Origin: Struthidea cinerea
Lineage: Eukaryota > Chordata > Aves > Passeriformes > Corcoracidae
Reading direction: 5' to 3'
Assembly (NCBI GenBank): GCA_013397865.1
Contig: VZTI01001819.1
Span: 931,198-995,197, forward strand
DNA: 64,000 bases
In this document: piece after piece, positions 36,491 to 49,700 of the stretch
Layout of the letters: each line of letters begins with the position of its first letter
Numbering within the stretch: position 1 is the stretch's first letter
Notes under the pieces: model-generated
Told to the model about the DNA's origin: nothing
What the model saw: only the letters and a program-made list of their open reading frames with translations
Database searches by the model: none
Made by a program: the position numbers and the translations under genes

Positions 36491-36806
36491 CAGGTGGTGT
36501 GTCTGATATGACTCCGCCTGCTCTGGTGTTGACCCCTCCCGGCATACCCCATTGTGACCCTATGTCCCAAGTGTGCCCGGGTGTGCCCTGAGTACCCTGG
36601 TGTGGCCTCCCAGTGTGCCCCCACAGTGTACCCCGTGTTCCCTGGTGTCACACCCACCCTGTGTGACACCACCTGTGTGACCTGCCCAGTGGGACCTGGT
36701 GTGCCCCTGTACCCCTGCTGTGCCCCTGTGTGCCCCAGCGTGCCCCCAGTGTGACTCCCCCTGTGTGTCCCAGTGTGCTCTTCCGTGCCTCGGGTGTGCC
36801 AGTGTG
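36491..36806. repeat. Degenerate GTGTG/C-rich extension of the minisatellite
   Basis: Continues the same vocabulary ('gtgtgcccc', 'ggtgtgcc', 'cagtgtgac') at irregular 10-20 base spacing until about 36806, where composition switches abruptly to AT-rich. It is probably an older, decayed part of the array. Confidence 0.65.
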
Positions 36807-37894
36807 CCTGGAAAACCAAGCTTACAGAGGGCCTTGTTTCTCAAAACTTGAAATCATTAATATATGATTGTATAAACATTTCTGATTTCACTTAAAATAA
36901 TTTATTTTCACCTGCTTGAATGTGGAGAAAACTATATTAAAAAAAGTCAAGGCATTAATAATAAAATTGTATTTTCAAACATTGTAATTGGTCTTAAATT
37001 TTGTGCTGTAGAAAAAGGCTTTATTATTTTAATTGTTTGAATGCTTGGGATTGACAATACTACAATTGCTGCAACTTGTCCCCCCCTGGAAGCAATCCTT
37101 AATCTTTTTGCTAGTCTTCCCCATAAGAAAATGGAGGTTACGAGTTTATAAAATAATTTCAGTGTTGTAACAGCACAGAACTCAGCAAAGATTCATAGTA
37201 GAAGGGCTTCTTTTCTGTCTTTGGTCTTGAAAAAATTACACGAGTAGTTACTTTTGGTCTGGGATTCATTGTGTTCTCAATATCTTACTTTTAATAATTA
37301 AACTAGAGATAAGATTCCTTTCTTTTCTTGAAGACAGAAAAAAAAAGTTGAATACCCAAATCTTTTTCAAGACCCTGTTGTCCTGACACAAGTACAGCCG
37401 TGGCAAAGGTGCTGCCTTCGTACAGCAAAAGGCTGTAGGACACTCTCTCTGCTATTGCCTGATTGAAAAGTTTCCCAGCCTCACACTGGAAAAGGATGTG
37501 AGTCAGTATTAAAAATTCTACACCACTACACTGCCAGCAACATGTCCATCTCCTTGTCCAGCCCATGAAAGGGTTGTGTTTTTTTTTTTTTTTTGTTCTT
37601 TGGCATCTGGATCTACAGAATTCTTTCATAATGTGGCAAAAATCCTTCTGTCTCTAGGATGCTTCTATATTTTATGTCTTTGAGGTATCCTGTGGTGTGT
37701 GGACATACAATGAGTACTCAGTTGCCTCCTCGCTCTGGTGGGGTTGTTCCTTTAGGGCAAGTTGGATTTTACTAGCAGAGCTTCCTGAGTGAAACATCTA
37801 ATCCAAAAGTGATGCAGTCCTGAAAATGTGCTGCTGTTCTCTTGTGTTTACCCGAGGAGTAAGCAGCATTAAAACTCTGAAACACAGTAAGCAG
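36807..37894. other. Intergenic upstream of FBXO25, nothing secure
   Basis: AT-rich at first, then mixed from 37300. A minus-strand open frame of 108 codons (37629-37303) has no recognised domain. I cannot say whether 37300-37890 is the distal part of the LTR that follows. Confidence 0.4.
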
Positions 37895-38375
37895 GAGATT
37901 ACTTCTTGAAAAAGTGCAGCATTTTGGGAAGGACTCACACTGGAGTAGTTTGGGAGGACTCTGTCCAGGGAGAGGGATTCCATGCTGGAGCAGGGGAGCA
38001 GCATAAGAAGGAAGGAATGGCACAGACAAAACGTTATGAACTGACCCCAATCCCAGTTTGCCATCTCCCCATGACGCTTGTGGAAGAGAGGAGGTGGCAG
38101 AAAAGTCAAGAACAAAGAGTGGAGTTGAGTCTGGTAAAAAAAAGGTACATGGTGCTTTTATTTTTGTTTCTGTTTCTCGCAGTGCTATTTTAAAAATACC
38201 CAATTTTTAATTCACTGCAAATTAAATTAATCTTCCCCAAGTTGAGTCTGGTTTACCTATGATGGTAATTGGTGGATAATCTCTCTGTCCTTATCTGGAC
38301 CCATGAGTTTTTAATTTTATTTTTCCCCCCTGTCCTACTGAAGAGGGGGAGTGAGAGAGCAGTGGGGTGTGCACC
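37895..38375 (+). mobile_element. Old ERV LTR fragment
   Basis: The order of words matches an avian LTR family I recall: 'gggaaggactcacactggag', 'ccatgctggagcaggggagc', 'cgttatgaactgaccccaat', 'cttccccaagttgagtctgg', 'gatggtaattggtggataat', 'tccttatctggacccatgag', 'gaagagggggagtgagagag'. The end is at about 38375, just before a CR1. The beginning is unclear. The copy is heavily diverged and I cannot name the family with certainty. Confidence 0.5.
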
Positions 38376-38388
38376 ACACTTCCTAATA

Positions 38389-38920
38389 TCACAGAATGGT
38401 TTGGGTTGGAAAGGATTTTTGAAAGTCATCTATTTCCAATCCCCCTGCCATGGGCAGGGACACCTTCCACTAGACCAGGTTGCTCAAAGCTCCATCCAGT
38501 CAGGCCTTGAACACTTCCAGGGATGGAGGAACCACAGCTTCTCTGGGCAGCCTGTGCCAGTGCCTCACCACCCTCACAGGGAAGAATGGCTTCCTAGTAT
38601 CTAATCTAAACCCACTCACCCTCAGTTGAAAGCCATTCTCCCTTTTCCTATCAGTACGCACCCTTGTAAAAAGCCTCTCTGTGTTTTTTTTTGTAGGCCT
38701 TCTTCATGTAGTGGAAGCTGTAGAAGGTCTCCCTGGAGCCTTCTCTCAACTGAACAGCCCCAGCTCTCTCAGCCAGTCTTTGTGGGAGAGGTGCTCCAGC
38801 CCTCTGAGCATCTTTGTGGCCCATCTCTGTCCCCAGAGCTGGATGCAGCACTCTGGGAGAGGCTTCATGAGAGCAGAGTAGAGGGGTAGAGTCACCTCCT
38901 CAACCTGCTGGTCACACCTG
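38389..38920 (-). repeat. CR1 LINE 3' fragment
   Basis: Antisense CR1 from 'atcacagaatggtttgggtt' through 'gacaccttccactagaccag', 'cagcctgtgccagtgcctca', to 'gagcagagtagaggggtaga'. Its 3' end lies about 14 bases after the LTR fragment. Confidence 0.93.
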
Positions 38921-41900
38921 CTGGTATCAAGCCCACCTGGGGGATGGTACCCTGGGGGAATACATCGCACTTTAGGGAGGATACAATAGGAAGGGAAGAA
39001 ACAGGGGAAGTCGTATGCTTCCAGCTTTTTGCTTTTTTCTTTTTTCTGGTGTAGGTCGTAGAAGGACAAGGACAAATGTGTCTTCCCAGCTTAGGCGGTC
39101 ACACTCTTTGACTTGTGCTTCAAATTTAATAAAGTTATTAATAGCTGAGGTACATAAGTAATTGGGTTTTCCATGACAGCTCTCTTTCCTGCATATTTGC
39201 TGCTACTCATGCCCAGCTATTATAATATTACACCTGCTGGCTTCAGCATATTTATATTAATTATACAATAGAGGGAGCTGGAAGAATGTGATTTTTTTCT
39301 TTTTTTTAGTACAGAGCCACTTATTATAAGACTTTATGTGTATGTGGTTTCATTCCAAGTGTCGAAAAATCTTGTGATTATTCAACAACCAGATGCAAAG
39401 TGGTTATTGCCCAGAGTTACTATTGAGCTGTCCTCTCTTGCAAGTATAATTTTCTCACTCTGTACTTCAAAACCGAAGTCGTTTTGCTATATAGTGTTTA
39501 TGAAGTAATTCTGCTATTTAATGTTTATGATACCTTTCCATCTGCCTTTTTTGTAACAAAATATGATAAATTTTCAAATGAACAAATCTAGAGATATTTC
39601 CCATTATACGAATAGTTGCTATCTTGAGAGTCCATGCTCTGACCTATAAAAATTCATTGAAGACTGAGAAATTTATTTTAAAATATTTTTTTATGTGTAG
39701 CGCATGTCTGTGTTAAACGTATGCAAAAGAAAGCATGTTGTTCACTTTAGGGGTGTTTCAAGCTGTAAAATAACAAAATGGAATGTGGAAGCTTTTAAGA
39801 CTATGCTGATCAACATGGAGCAGTTCAGGCAGTTCTTGAATAATTTAATAATGATTGACACTATTCCATTTCAGACATTCTTTATATATTCTATGGTAAT
39901 TTTCTTATTCTGGTGTCACAGTCTCCTATTATGTTTTATTTAATACTAAAGCAGTTTAAACCTTCACAGTGGAAGCTGAACAAACTGATCTGCAGTGTGG
40001 CTGTTACTGCTTTTGATTGTTTTGGAGAGATTTTAAAGTGAAAATTTCATGAAACCCAGAGGGGTTTTGCAATTGGGATAGTTACCCTTACTGCTGATTG
40101 CAGGTCCATTTAGATGAGACACTAGATCATTGCCACATTAACATGAAATTAGGAGACCTAAAAAAAAAGGTAAATTCCATCTTTCCCATTTTTTGCTGTT
40201 AAATTGCTTAAATCATGATTTCCATTTAATAATCCGCAGCAAAGGTGAATACTTTAAATGAGCTTGCACTGAAGGGAAGCCAAGCAATTTTACTTTAAAA
40301 TTACAATTGCTTGTAATATCTGACACACATTACTAAAAGCAAAACACATGTTGTTATTTGATGTGGCTTAGGATAACCTCATGGAGCATGTAAAGCAACT
40401 TTTCTTTAAGATTAATATTTCCTTAACTGCCTGGTCTGGAAATATGCATTGTAGGAATGTTTATATGTATTTATGTTTATATATAATATGTTCGTAGGAA
40501 TCACTTTCAATTTTTTCTTAGAAATCTCCTGAAAATGAGGGTTGTGGTGGTTGCAAATGGCCTTCTTTCCTTTGGGAGAGTAGTTTTCATTTTGCTGAGT
40601 AATCTCTATAAATATATCAAAAAATAGAATAGTTCTGCCAAATAATACCACAGCCTGATTCAGTTACTTAGCAACACTTAATGCTAACAAAAAGAAACAG
40701 GAAAGTGATGCAGGAGCAATAAAATCATTAGAAAGCAGAAGGAAGCTCATGACAATAATGAAGACAAAACTCATAAGTAAAACAAAAATGGAAAAGAACA
40801 CATTATCCAAGCAGTTGGCCTTTTTCCAAGGGGTCGGTTGCTTATAGTTTCATTTTTCAGGAAAAAACTACCAACCTGTAAAAAAAACCCCAAAACTTGG
40901 AGAAAAGCCTCATTATCCCAGATATTACTTAATGTGTGTTTTTCAGTGTATTACACAGTCCTTCAGATATTTCTTTTGTGTCTGGCATAATTTTTTCCTA
41001 AATGTTTATCATCGATCCTGCCAAAACAGAAGGTAATGCTACAGCTCTTCCTTCATTAGGTTTATTACTCTCCTCAGTGTGAGAAGATAAAAAATTAAGG
41101 GTGTTAGGGAAACTATAGATTCATAAGACAACATCTCCCTTCCTGAAGGCTTGGATGCTGAGGACCAGGACCAACTCAGCAGTGGTGCTGCCCAGGGCAG
41201 CCCCTCTCCTCCTGGGAACATGGGAGAAAGGCTGCTGACAGTGCCAGGGGAGCCAGACTGGCCTGTCCATGTAGCCTGTTGAGCTGAGCTCCTACCTAGA
41301 CATGCAGAGTGGCTTCCCAGCTTGACTTTGGAGCTGCCTGAACCTGCCTTATCCCATGGTCTGGACTCTTGGTTGAACCTGGCCACCATCTACTTGCCTT
41401 ATGCAAAGGTGCTCTGACTGGCAAGGCCCCTGCCTTGTCACCCCAGCATCCTGCTCAACTCCCCAGTCCACAGGGATGTGATGTCATCAGACATATCGCT
41501 CTCCAAAGAGCATGGGGAATGGAAAGACTTGATGAACAGAAACATAAGAGCTTTGTGGGAAAAAAAGGATTCACAGGTATACAGTAGGTTATTAACAATC
41601 ACAGAAAAGTAATTGTCTTCAGCAGATTTGCAAATCAATGTTGGCTGCAGAATTTTAATATGGAAGATGTTGTATTTTATAATGATTTCGCTGTTGAATG
41701 TAAAAACAGATTTACTTTGGTTGGAACAAACACTATATAGCATAGGGAAAAAAATTTTGAAAACTAATAATAACTCTAGAGAAAAAGTCAGTAACAGTTT
41801 GCTGGGAAATTACATTAAGGGAGAAATAGAAGAACTTTCAGTGTGGCAGTAAAAAAACATGATCTTAGATAACTCCAGAGAAACGGTCTGAAAAACAGCA

Positions 41901-43679
41901 TGTACCATATCTTGAGACAAATCTTTAATTGAAAGCCCTGGGACACAAACAGAAATTACACCATTTGATCAATGACAGGTTGGATACTGCAACTAATTCA
42001 TTTGCGATAGGGGAAATGTGAGATCAAAATTAAGGTTTGGAAAAGAAATGTTCATTTTTCAAGAAATATGTGCTTTGCCTATTTTAGAGAAAGATAACTA
42101 AGAAAGAAAATTAATTAGTTTAGGAATTTGCAGTGCGGGTGGAATTTGATGGCAGTCCGAGCTATAGAAATTGATAAGAAATTACTCATCAAAATAAGGT
42201 TCACTGCTTTTATGGCAATGAAGAGTGGCGAGAGTTTTCTAACCTTCTTGAAACATTTAATCTGAAAAAACGACCAATTTTTAGAAGCAGGCTTCCTATA
42301 TTGGTAAGTTACCATCTGTTTTCACTATATTTGTGTGCATCCATAGAACCTGTAAATTGGCTTGGATTAGGGGTTTCAAATATGTTCCTAAGAGAAAGTG
42401 GTTTCTGCAGCAAAAGCCAGGGACGTAGAACTTAAGGAAAAAATGGATCAAAACTGAAGACAATGCCATAATAATTAAGATAGATATAAAATTAATCTGT
42501 AATTGAGAAGATATCTGACTGTTGAAGGAGAGGTTCTTTTTCTCTCGGCTTTTCTTGTAGGAAGAATTGGAACAAAGAAATCTAATTTTACAGGAAGTTT
42601 AATCAGTATAGGAAGGAAAGCTTAATCAGTATATATGATATAGTTGAATCTGACTGCAGGGAACTGAATGCAAACTAGTAGATGTACTCAGAAGGGTAAG
42701 AAAAGAATTAAACTATTAGTCTGCTGTTCTACAAAATTATATGTGCTGGTGTTCGCTAAAATGCTCAGCTGAAGGGGATGGCTAACAGAACTGCTAGATG
42801 AAAAGGGTAAGTTTTCAAAGGAAGACAAAGACAGAAAAATAGGGCTTGAAAGAGAAAGATAGCTAGAACATTTAGAGAAATTAGATGTTCATCAGTTTGG
42901 CTGAATCCAATAAATTCAGTTACACAGCCACTAAGCAATCTTAAAGGTACTAGCAGTTATATAGTTATATATAGAGAGAGGATTGGAGAAGTGTGACAGA
43001 ACTGCAAAAGAGCAAATACTGTGTCTATTTTTAGAAAATGAAAAATAAAACCTATCAATTATAATTTGTAAATTTAACTTTAACTTCTGGTGGGAAAATC
43101 CAATACTAATACGATCTCTGTAGTGAGCTGGAATACAGAATTAAGTGTATGCATGTTAAATTGGTAGATGATAGGAAACTGGCAAGATCTCTAAGAATGT
43201 GGAAAGGTGCGCCAAGAATTAAAAATGACCTTGTAGAAGTGGTCTGAAACAGAATGAAATTCCCTACAGACTTTCTTTTGTTTATCTCCTCGTAATTAAA
43301 ACATCTGTCCATAGAGTGCTTCACTCCCATTTAGCTATGCCTGTGATATACATGGTTTAATGGAATAGCATAAAACCCGACTTAATTACTAGTGCTATCA
43401 GTAACTGTCTTTATCTTAACAGCAGAAGCTGTATCTGATATAACAGTAATGTTATTGGGATAAAGCTGACCACTGAGGAAATAAAAAAGAAAGCATGTTG
43501 AAATAAAAAAAAAACCACAACAGCTCTGACGTTTACTTAACTTTTGCTTATACTGAATGAAACACCTATAAATAATTGTGTTAGTCGATTTATGTTGTGG
43601 TTTATAGAAGTGGGAGAACAGAATCAGGCTTTCTGATTTATCAAAACTTTAATGGAAGCTAACAGACACATTTTAATCT
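38921..43679. other. Intergenic, no gene seen
   Basis: AT-rich sequence with short open frames only. A moderately GC-rich patch at about 41130-41480 ('ggtgctgcccagggcagccc', 'ggtctggactcttggttgaa') looks like an old repeat but I cannot assign it. No exon with convincing splice sites and conserved protein was found. Confidence 0.45.
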
Positions 43680-43774
43680 TATCCTGGTTTCAGCTAGGGT
43701 GGGGGGGAAGGGAAGGGGAGCTGAGTGAGCAGCTGTGTGGTGTTTCTTCTCCAGGTGGCCTTGAAATCACAACA
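43680..43774 (+). mobile_element. Possible internally deleted ERVL-type mini-LTR
   Basis: About 95 bases: the left end 'tcctggtttcagctagggt' resembles the start of the avian ERVL LTR also found at 55.1 kb, and the right part 'gtgagcagctgtgtggtgtt' through 'aaatcacaaca' resembles its end. Nearly all of the middle would be missing. No target-site duplication is clear. Confidence 0.35.
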
Positions 43775-46700
43775 GTGTTTCGTCTACATGGGATGCAGAA
43801 TCCTAACTTTAGTAACTCAAGTTACACTCAGCTACTGCACTTCAGCTCAGTGGTATCAAAGAACTGTGGTTCTGGCTTACAAAATGCCCTGTTCCAGATT
43901 TGTTTTTTGAAGTGAACTGCAAATGCATAGTAAGGAAAAAGAAAAGTCTTGTACAATGAAAATTCTAATTGAAGTCCCTTAAAGACAAAGTGTCTTTCTA
44001 CTGGCACAGCAGACTCAAGAGAAATTTCTAAAACAGGCTAACCAACTTCTTACTTTAACTACTTTTATAATGTACCTATACCTGTGTTATTTTTCAGAAC
44101 TGGAAAATCTTCCACTCTTACTGGAAGTCTTTCTCTGGTAGATTTTTGCATGTTGAAATGAACATTTAGTTTATTGAGGTTTTAGTAATTTTCAGTTTCC
44201 ATGTCTTACATCTGAGCAATTTTCAACAGTGTAAAGGAGGGGGAAAGGCTAAAATGAGATAGCAGTGCAAGGAGGAAGAGGACTCTCTGAAATAAGAACA
44301 ATTACTTCTGTAGAGGTTGATATTAGAATAAGGGGCTTGGGATAATCACACAATGAGCACTGGAGCATTGTAAATTCTGCTGGCGTGTGTTTGCTTCTGT
44401 GGGATGCAGGCTTTACTCTCATGCTCATCTTTTATGACAAATGTAGTTAGTACCAGGCATTATGTTTATTACCTCATGGTGTGACTTTTGTGGCAAGAAG
44501 TGATGTTTTAGCAGCTTTGGGGCACTGAGGCATTGGAGACGTTTGTGTATTAGACCGCGTTTTAATGGCTACTTTCTTTAGGGAGTGTTATGGCTGCCGT
44601 GAGTAGTGACAGATGGCTGCATGCACTGTCTGTTTTCATCCCCTGAAGGTGTCCTGTAGGGACTTTGAAACCTCACATTTCCACTCCCTGTTCTCAGGAG
44701 GCTCTGAGTTATGATGGCTTTCTCTTCAAAGCCCTTGATCATTCTTGAGCTCAGGCTGTCCATGGCTTTGGCCAGAGGGAGTTACTGTCATATTTAAAAT
44801 GCACCATCTCCAGCAACTGGAAATTAGTGTTTTTATCTAGTCTTTGCGTACATGTAAGCTTAGCTATTAGACTTTTTTTGATAAATAAATTTTGGTTATA
44901 AATAACATAATGCTCTTTGTTTTCAGTAGAGTAATTTACAGTACTGCTGAACGAGAGTGCCATCAATGGACTCTCAATCTGACCCAGAGGTGAAACAGCA
45001 AGCAAGCTCTCAACACCTTTAGTTGGTAAGGTATTGGAGTGATGGGTTCAGAATAATTTTATCTTTTCCTGGAAAAATGCAGGTATAGGTGATTCTAATG
45101 AACAAAACAAAAACCCAAAGGTTGACTGTTATAGAAGTTACTCTATAATTATATGCTTCATATGTTGTATATTTACAACTAATTTAACCATTCAAAAGTC
45201 TATCAGAGATTAGTACATGGTCAGTAATTCTACACCTCATCATTAGTAGTCCTCATGATTTGTAGTTCAACGTGATCTGCAGTAGTAAAGAGTTCCCTTT
45301 GGAAGCACTAAAGAGAGGAAGCCTTAGAAAGTAATATATTTTGTGAAATAGGAGCACAATATACTTTTATGATTATTATTCATAGCCTTGCTCACCATAT
45401 AATTATAATCCCTAAATTCACATTTCCTACTAAAGAATCCATTTTGGGCAGGGGGGGAGGTTGGGTTGCAGGGAGGTGGTGAGTTTGTCCAGTAAGCTTT
45501 AGGGGTTCGAATTCCTGCATTTGATCTCTGCTTACTGTATTAATATGAACACCACTTTTTTATGACAGCTTGAAGTGCCATCCAAGTCCCGAGGGAATCA
45601 AGGAGGATTTTGACCTTTATTTCACAGGAAATGAATCAAGGTTTTTTATATGGAAGAAAAGCAACTGAATATTATGCAACTACAATTCTAAACTATATAG
45701 TTAAATTCAGTGCCAGTCCAATACTAAAAACAGTAATGAAAAAAGCTGAGCAAATTTCAGGTTTGTTTTCTTGGTGTTTTGTTTTTTCCCTGATAAGGAA
45801 GAAACAAAAGCAGCATTTTATTCACTCACAGATAGATTTCTGCATAGTTCTTGGGACCATTCCATTACGCAGAGCAGAACTCTGTGGCAGTCCATCTAAC
45901 CAGTTCTCAGAGAGGTTTAGAACTATTAATTCTGAGTGTACATTTCTTCTTTTCTGTTTTTTGGATTTTTTTATTATGATTTTATAGGCATCTTAAACAT
46001 AAAATCTGTGGATGTGGATAGGAAATTTTACAAAACAGCCAAAGGCCTTGTGGATAGGAAAATTCTTTTTCTGGGTGCATTTTGATAGAAAAAGGAGGAT
46101 TGCCGTTAAACTAAACAGTCGTTTTCAGAAACTCATAGGCATGGAAGACACATAGATTTCATTCATATATTATTTGAACACAAGCCATATGCAAAGAATT
46201 AAATCATTTTTACAACCTATTAAGATAAAACGGCCTTATTAACACACGTATTAGACTAGAGAAACAGCAGGAAGTGATCAATGTGCCTTTCAAGTTGGAA
46301 ATTTATGCTAGCAAATACCAGTAAACAATGTGAATAGCCTTGCTGATTGCATTGGAAATGCTATTCAGGCTGACATTACATAACTAGGTGTACACTTATC
46401 CCATGAGCTAGATTCAAGAATCACTTAGATGTTTTTCTCCTGCAAGCACCCTGGTTAAATGAACATAACATTTACTGCAGCAATGATTGCCTGTCCATAC
46501 CAAAAGGATGAGTAAATGTCTTTAAAACCCTGAGAATAGAAAAGGAAACACATTTCATTGTGTCTCTTTTTCCCCCTTCCATTTCTTCTGCTTCTTTCTT
46601 TCTAGTTCGACTTTGTAGGTCTCAGACCTACAGACCCATGCTGCTCCTCGGCAAAAAACCAAAGGACATGTGTTCCCACAGAGACAGATGGGCTGGGGGC

Positions 46701-49700
46701 CCATCTCCTTCAGTTAGTTTATTGCTTCTGTGGAGGCTTCTGTTCTTCACACTTCTGACCTGGCAAAAAGGGTGCCATGGACTGGTGTTGTCTCCTCACA
46801 CTGTGGCCATTCTCAGCTCTTTTGATGGTGTTTAACATCTAGATCATCATGAAGGCCTTCGAGAAAACAAATGGGTACCTGATGAGTGCATCCACACTGC
46901 CGTGAAATGGGGGAGGTTAGCAGTCACTCCTCATCATTAGCAGTAGGTCTCTGGGATAAACTGGAATTTAGGCCACTCTGCAAAGTACAGTAAGGATGTG
47001 GGCAGTCTGTTTAAAGATGCGGCCAATTTGTTTAAAGACGGTCCAGTCACTTCCTTCGTATTATATGATTTTTATAAATGTCCAGTTCTGTGATGTCACC
47101 AGTTGTGAAAACTGCTGATGCTGAAAGGAGTTTGTCTAGGTAATGGCAGCAGCATTGAACCCTGTAGAATTCTGTTCTGTGGCATCTGTTTAATTTGAAT
47201 CAATATGCTTAAGAGAACGTATTTATGATGGTACTAATAATTGCTGCTGTTAACCTCTACCCTTACATTAATTCTTCAACATTGGGAAGACAGAGCAGCT
47301 GCCTATAGGTTATTAAAGTTAGGACATAATTCTGATTTACCTGTCTGAAAGATGCTAAAATTTGTTGTTGCTAAATTAAAAAGAGTTAATCGCTTTCCTG
47401 TGTTCATTTATATTAAGGAGATCATTTCCTGATTGAATTTGCTGACAGCTCTAAAATCTAAATTCATGGCATGTACTATTTTTGTATCTCTATTTTATAG
47501 CATGGTTACATTTTATTCATTTAATTAAATAAAAAATGAGAGTAATTTATAACTTCGATGCTAGATCTTTCAGCTGCAGAATTGGGATCCGTACAAAATG
47601 TTTTTGGCATAGTAGAGATAAGAGGATCAGGGTAAAGTGGTTTTTCAGCCCTTAAAGCTGGACTAGGTTGAGTTACTATAGTGACAGATGAAGTTTCATC
47701 TGGATGTAACTACCATTTTGAATGCTTATTCCTTTGGTAGTCACTTCCATGCTTGTTATGGAAGCTGCCTGGTTTGGGGAGTACTAATCCCATGGCAGTG
47801 ATGAAGGGGTGCTACAGAGGTTACATCTGAGATGAACTGGGCTCAGTAACTCCAGCCAGAATTTGGCAGAGTGAAGACTGGCCCCAAGATGCTGTTGTTT
47901 TTCAAATAAGTCTGTGCCAGTCTGGGGAATTAATTTTATTTTCATGTCAGAAAAATTACTGAATTAAAACCAATTTGCAATTATTTAACCTTACTTGAGG
48001 ACATGGATTTAATTTAATGCAGTGCTGACCAGTGATCTGATTTATTATTATTTTTTACAATTTTATGTAGCTTGTACATGCTTTGAGCATAATGTCCATC
48101 AGGAGATAGAGAGCAAAACCTTCACAGCTTCCAACACTACAAGAAAGTAATGGACCCCACAAAGTGGCAGTCCTGCTGGTGGGAGGAATAATCTGATGAA
48201 TTCTAGTGGCAGCAGCATCAGCGGTTGTAAAGCGCTGAGTTCAGAGGCTAAAAATGCATTAGGCAAGTGCTGGATGCTTTCACTGATCTATCACAGCACG
48301 ATCTATCATGCATCTCCTTTGCCTTGGATGACATCGCCTTCTAGCAACATCAGCACAAATATTTGGAAGAAGCTAGAGAAACATATGGCTTGCAGTACTT
48401 CACTGACAAATTGCTTCAGCAGCAAGCATGCCTTTTCATTTACCTTCTCAGCCAATGCCTGGAGTTAATCACAGCAACCAAGTGCCACTGCTGTGCCATA
48501 TGGAAGCAAAGCTAACTGCATTAACAGAAATTTAAACGCATGTGGGGAGAACCACAGGAATTATGAGTTCTGGGAGTCTACATTTAATAGTCAGACAGGA
48601 ACACTTGACTGAAAAGAGAGGAAAAAGTTGCACATTTCTTGAATCTTACTCTTTCCAAGACTCTCTTTTGACTTAAGCTTTCACCTCATACACTCCATCA
48701 CATGTTGCTGTGCTCCATAAGTCTTAGCTACTTGATAGAGTAGGCACAGCAATACTGAGAATGCAATCCTGATCTCAATGAAATCAGTGGCAAGACTCCA
48801 GTGAACTAGGACAAGCCAAAATTTCTCTTTTAATGTAGGTTCAATTCTATTAAAACTGTTGCCTTAAAACAAAACAAAAATCAAAAAGCATCCTGCTGTC
48901 TTTCTAAATATTACAGGAAAATACCACAACTGGATCCCCATTCTCCAGTTACTTGCCATTATGATGAATTATTGGGTTGGATTGTGCTTTGGGATTCCAG
49001 GTCTAAAGGGATTTTCTTGGCAGCTTCGCTGTATCTTCACTTTAATCAATTATGTAATTAAATTGTCCTTCTTCCTCCAGTGTTCTGTCAACCACTCTTT
49101 AAATGATTAGAAAAGATTTAAAGGATACTAGCTGCCATCGATGACAGCAAGCACGTAGCTTGAAAATCTCATTACTACTTGTGAGGAATATTCAAACAGG
49201 GCTATTTAAAAGACAGGCTCAAGTCCAAATTTGGACAGTTAGTAAATTCTTTCCAGACCTCATGAGAGCGAGTAAGATTCATCTCATCTGCCTTTAGCCA
49301 TCTCTAGTTTAGATGTGTCCACCTGAGTTTGCTACCTGATGCTGGCTATATAGTAGGGGGGAGCACGGAGAGGTAGGCAGTTCTGAAGCACATCTGTAAT
49401 TTGACCTGTTTTACTCTTCTGCTTTAGGATGAGATTAATTGCTCCCTGAAAGTACCAGTGTCTTTCCAATGACTGCAGAGGGAACTTTAAAGGTAAATGT
49501 CTACACTGTAAATATGTCTAGTTAGATGAGATTCATTCCCTTTGGTATCCTGCTGCAGGATATCCCATATTCCTTGCAGATTTTGGGGAAGAATTTCGGT
49601 TTCCACCATAATTCCCAAGTACTGTACCATGCCTAGGTGGCCCAACAGAGTTGAAGTTAAAGCTCAGATCCCTGCTAGCTGACCTTGGAAAAGATATACA

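Noticed and set aside
36466..36844. Three overlapping open frames rich in Gly/His/Thr or Cys/Pro
   Set aside because: These are translations of the degenerate GTGTG/C-rich minisatellite.
37303..37629. 108-codon minus-strand open frame upstream of FBXO25
   Set aside because: No recognised domain. It begins at an A-rich run and has no clear splice sites. It may be repeat-derived.
45504..45515. GGTTCGAATTCC, resembling a tRNA B box
   Set aside because: No matching A box or cloverleaf could be drawn around it, so neither a tRNA nor a tRNA-derived SINE is supported.
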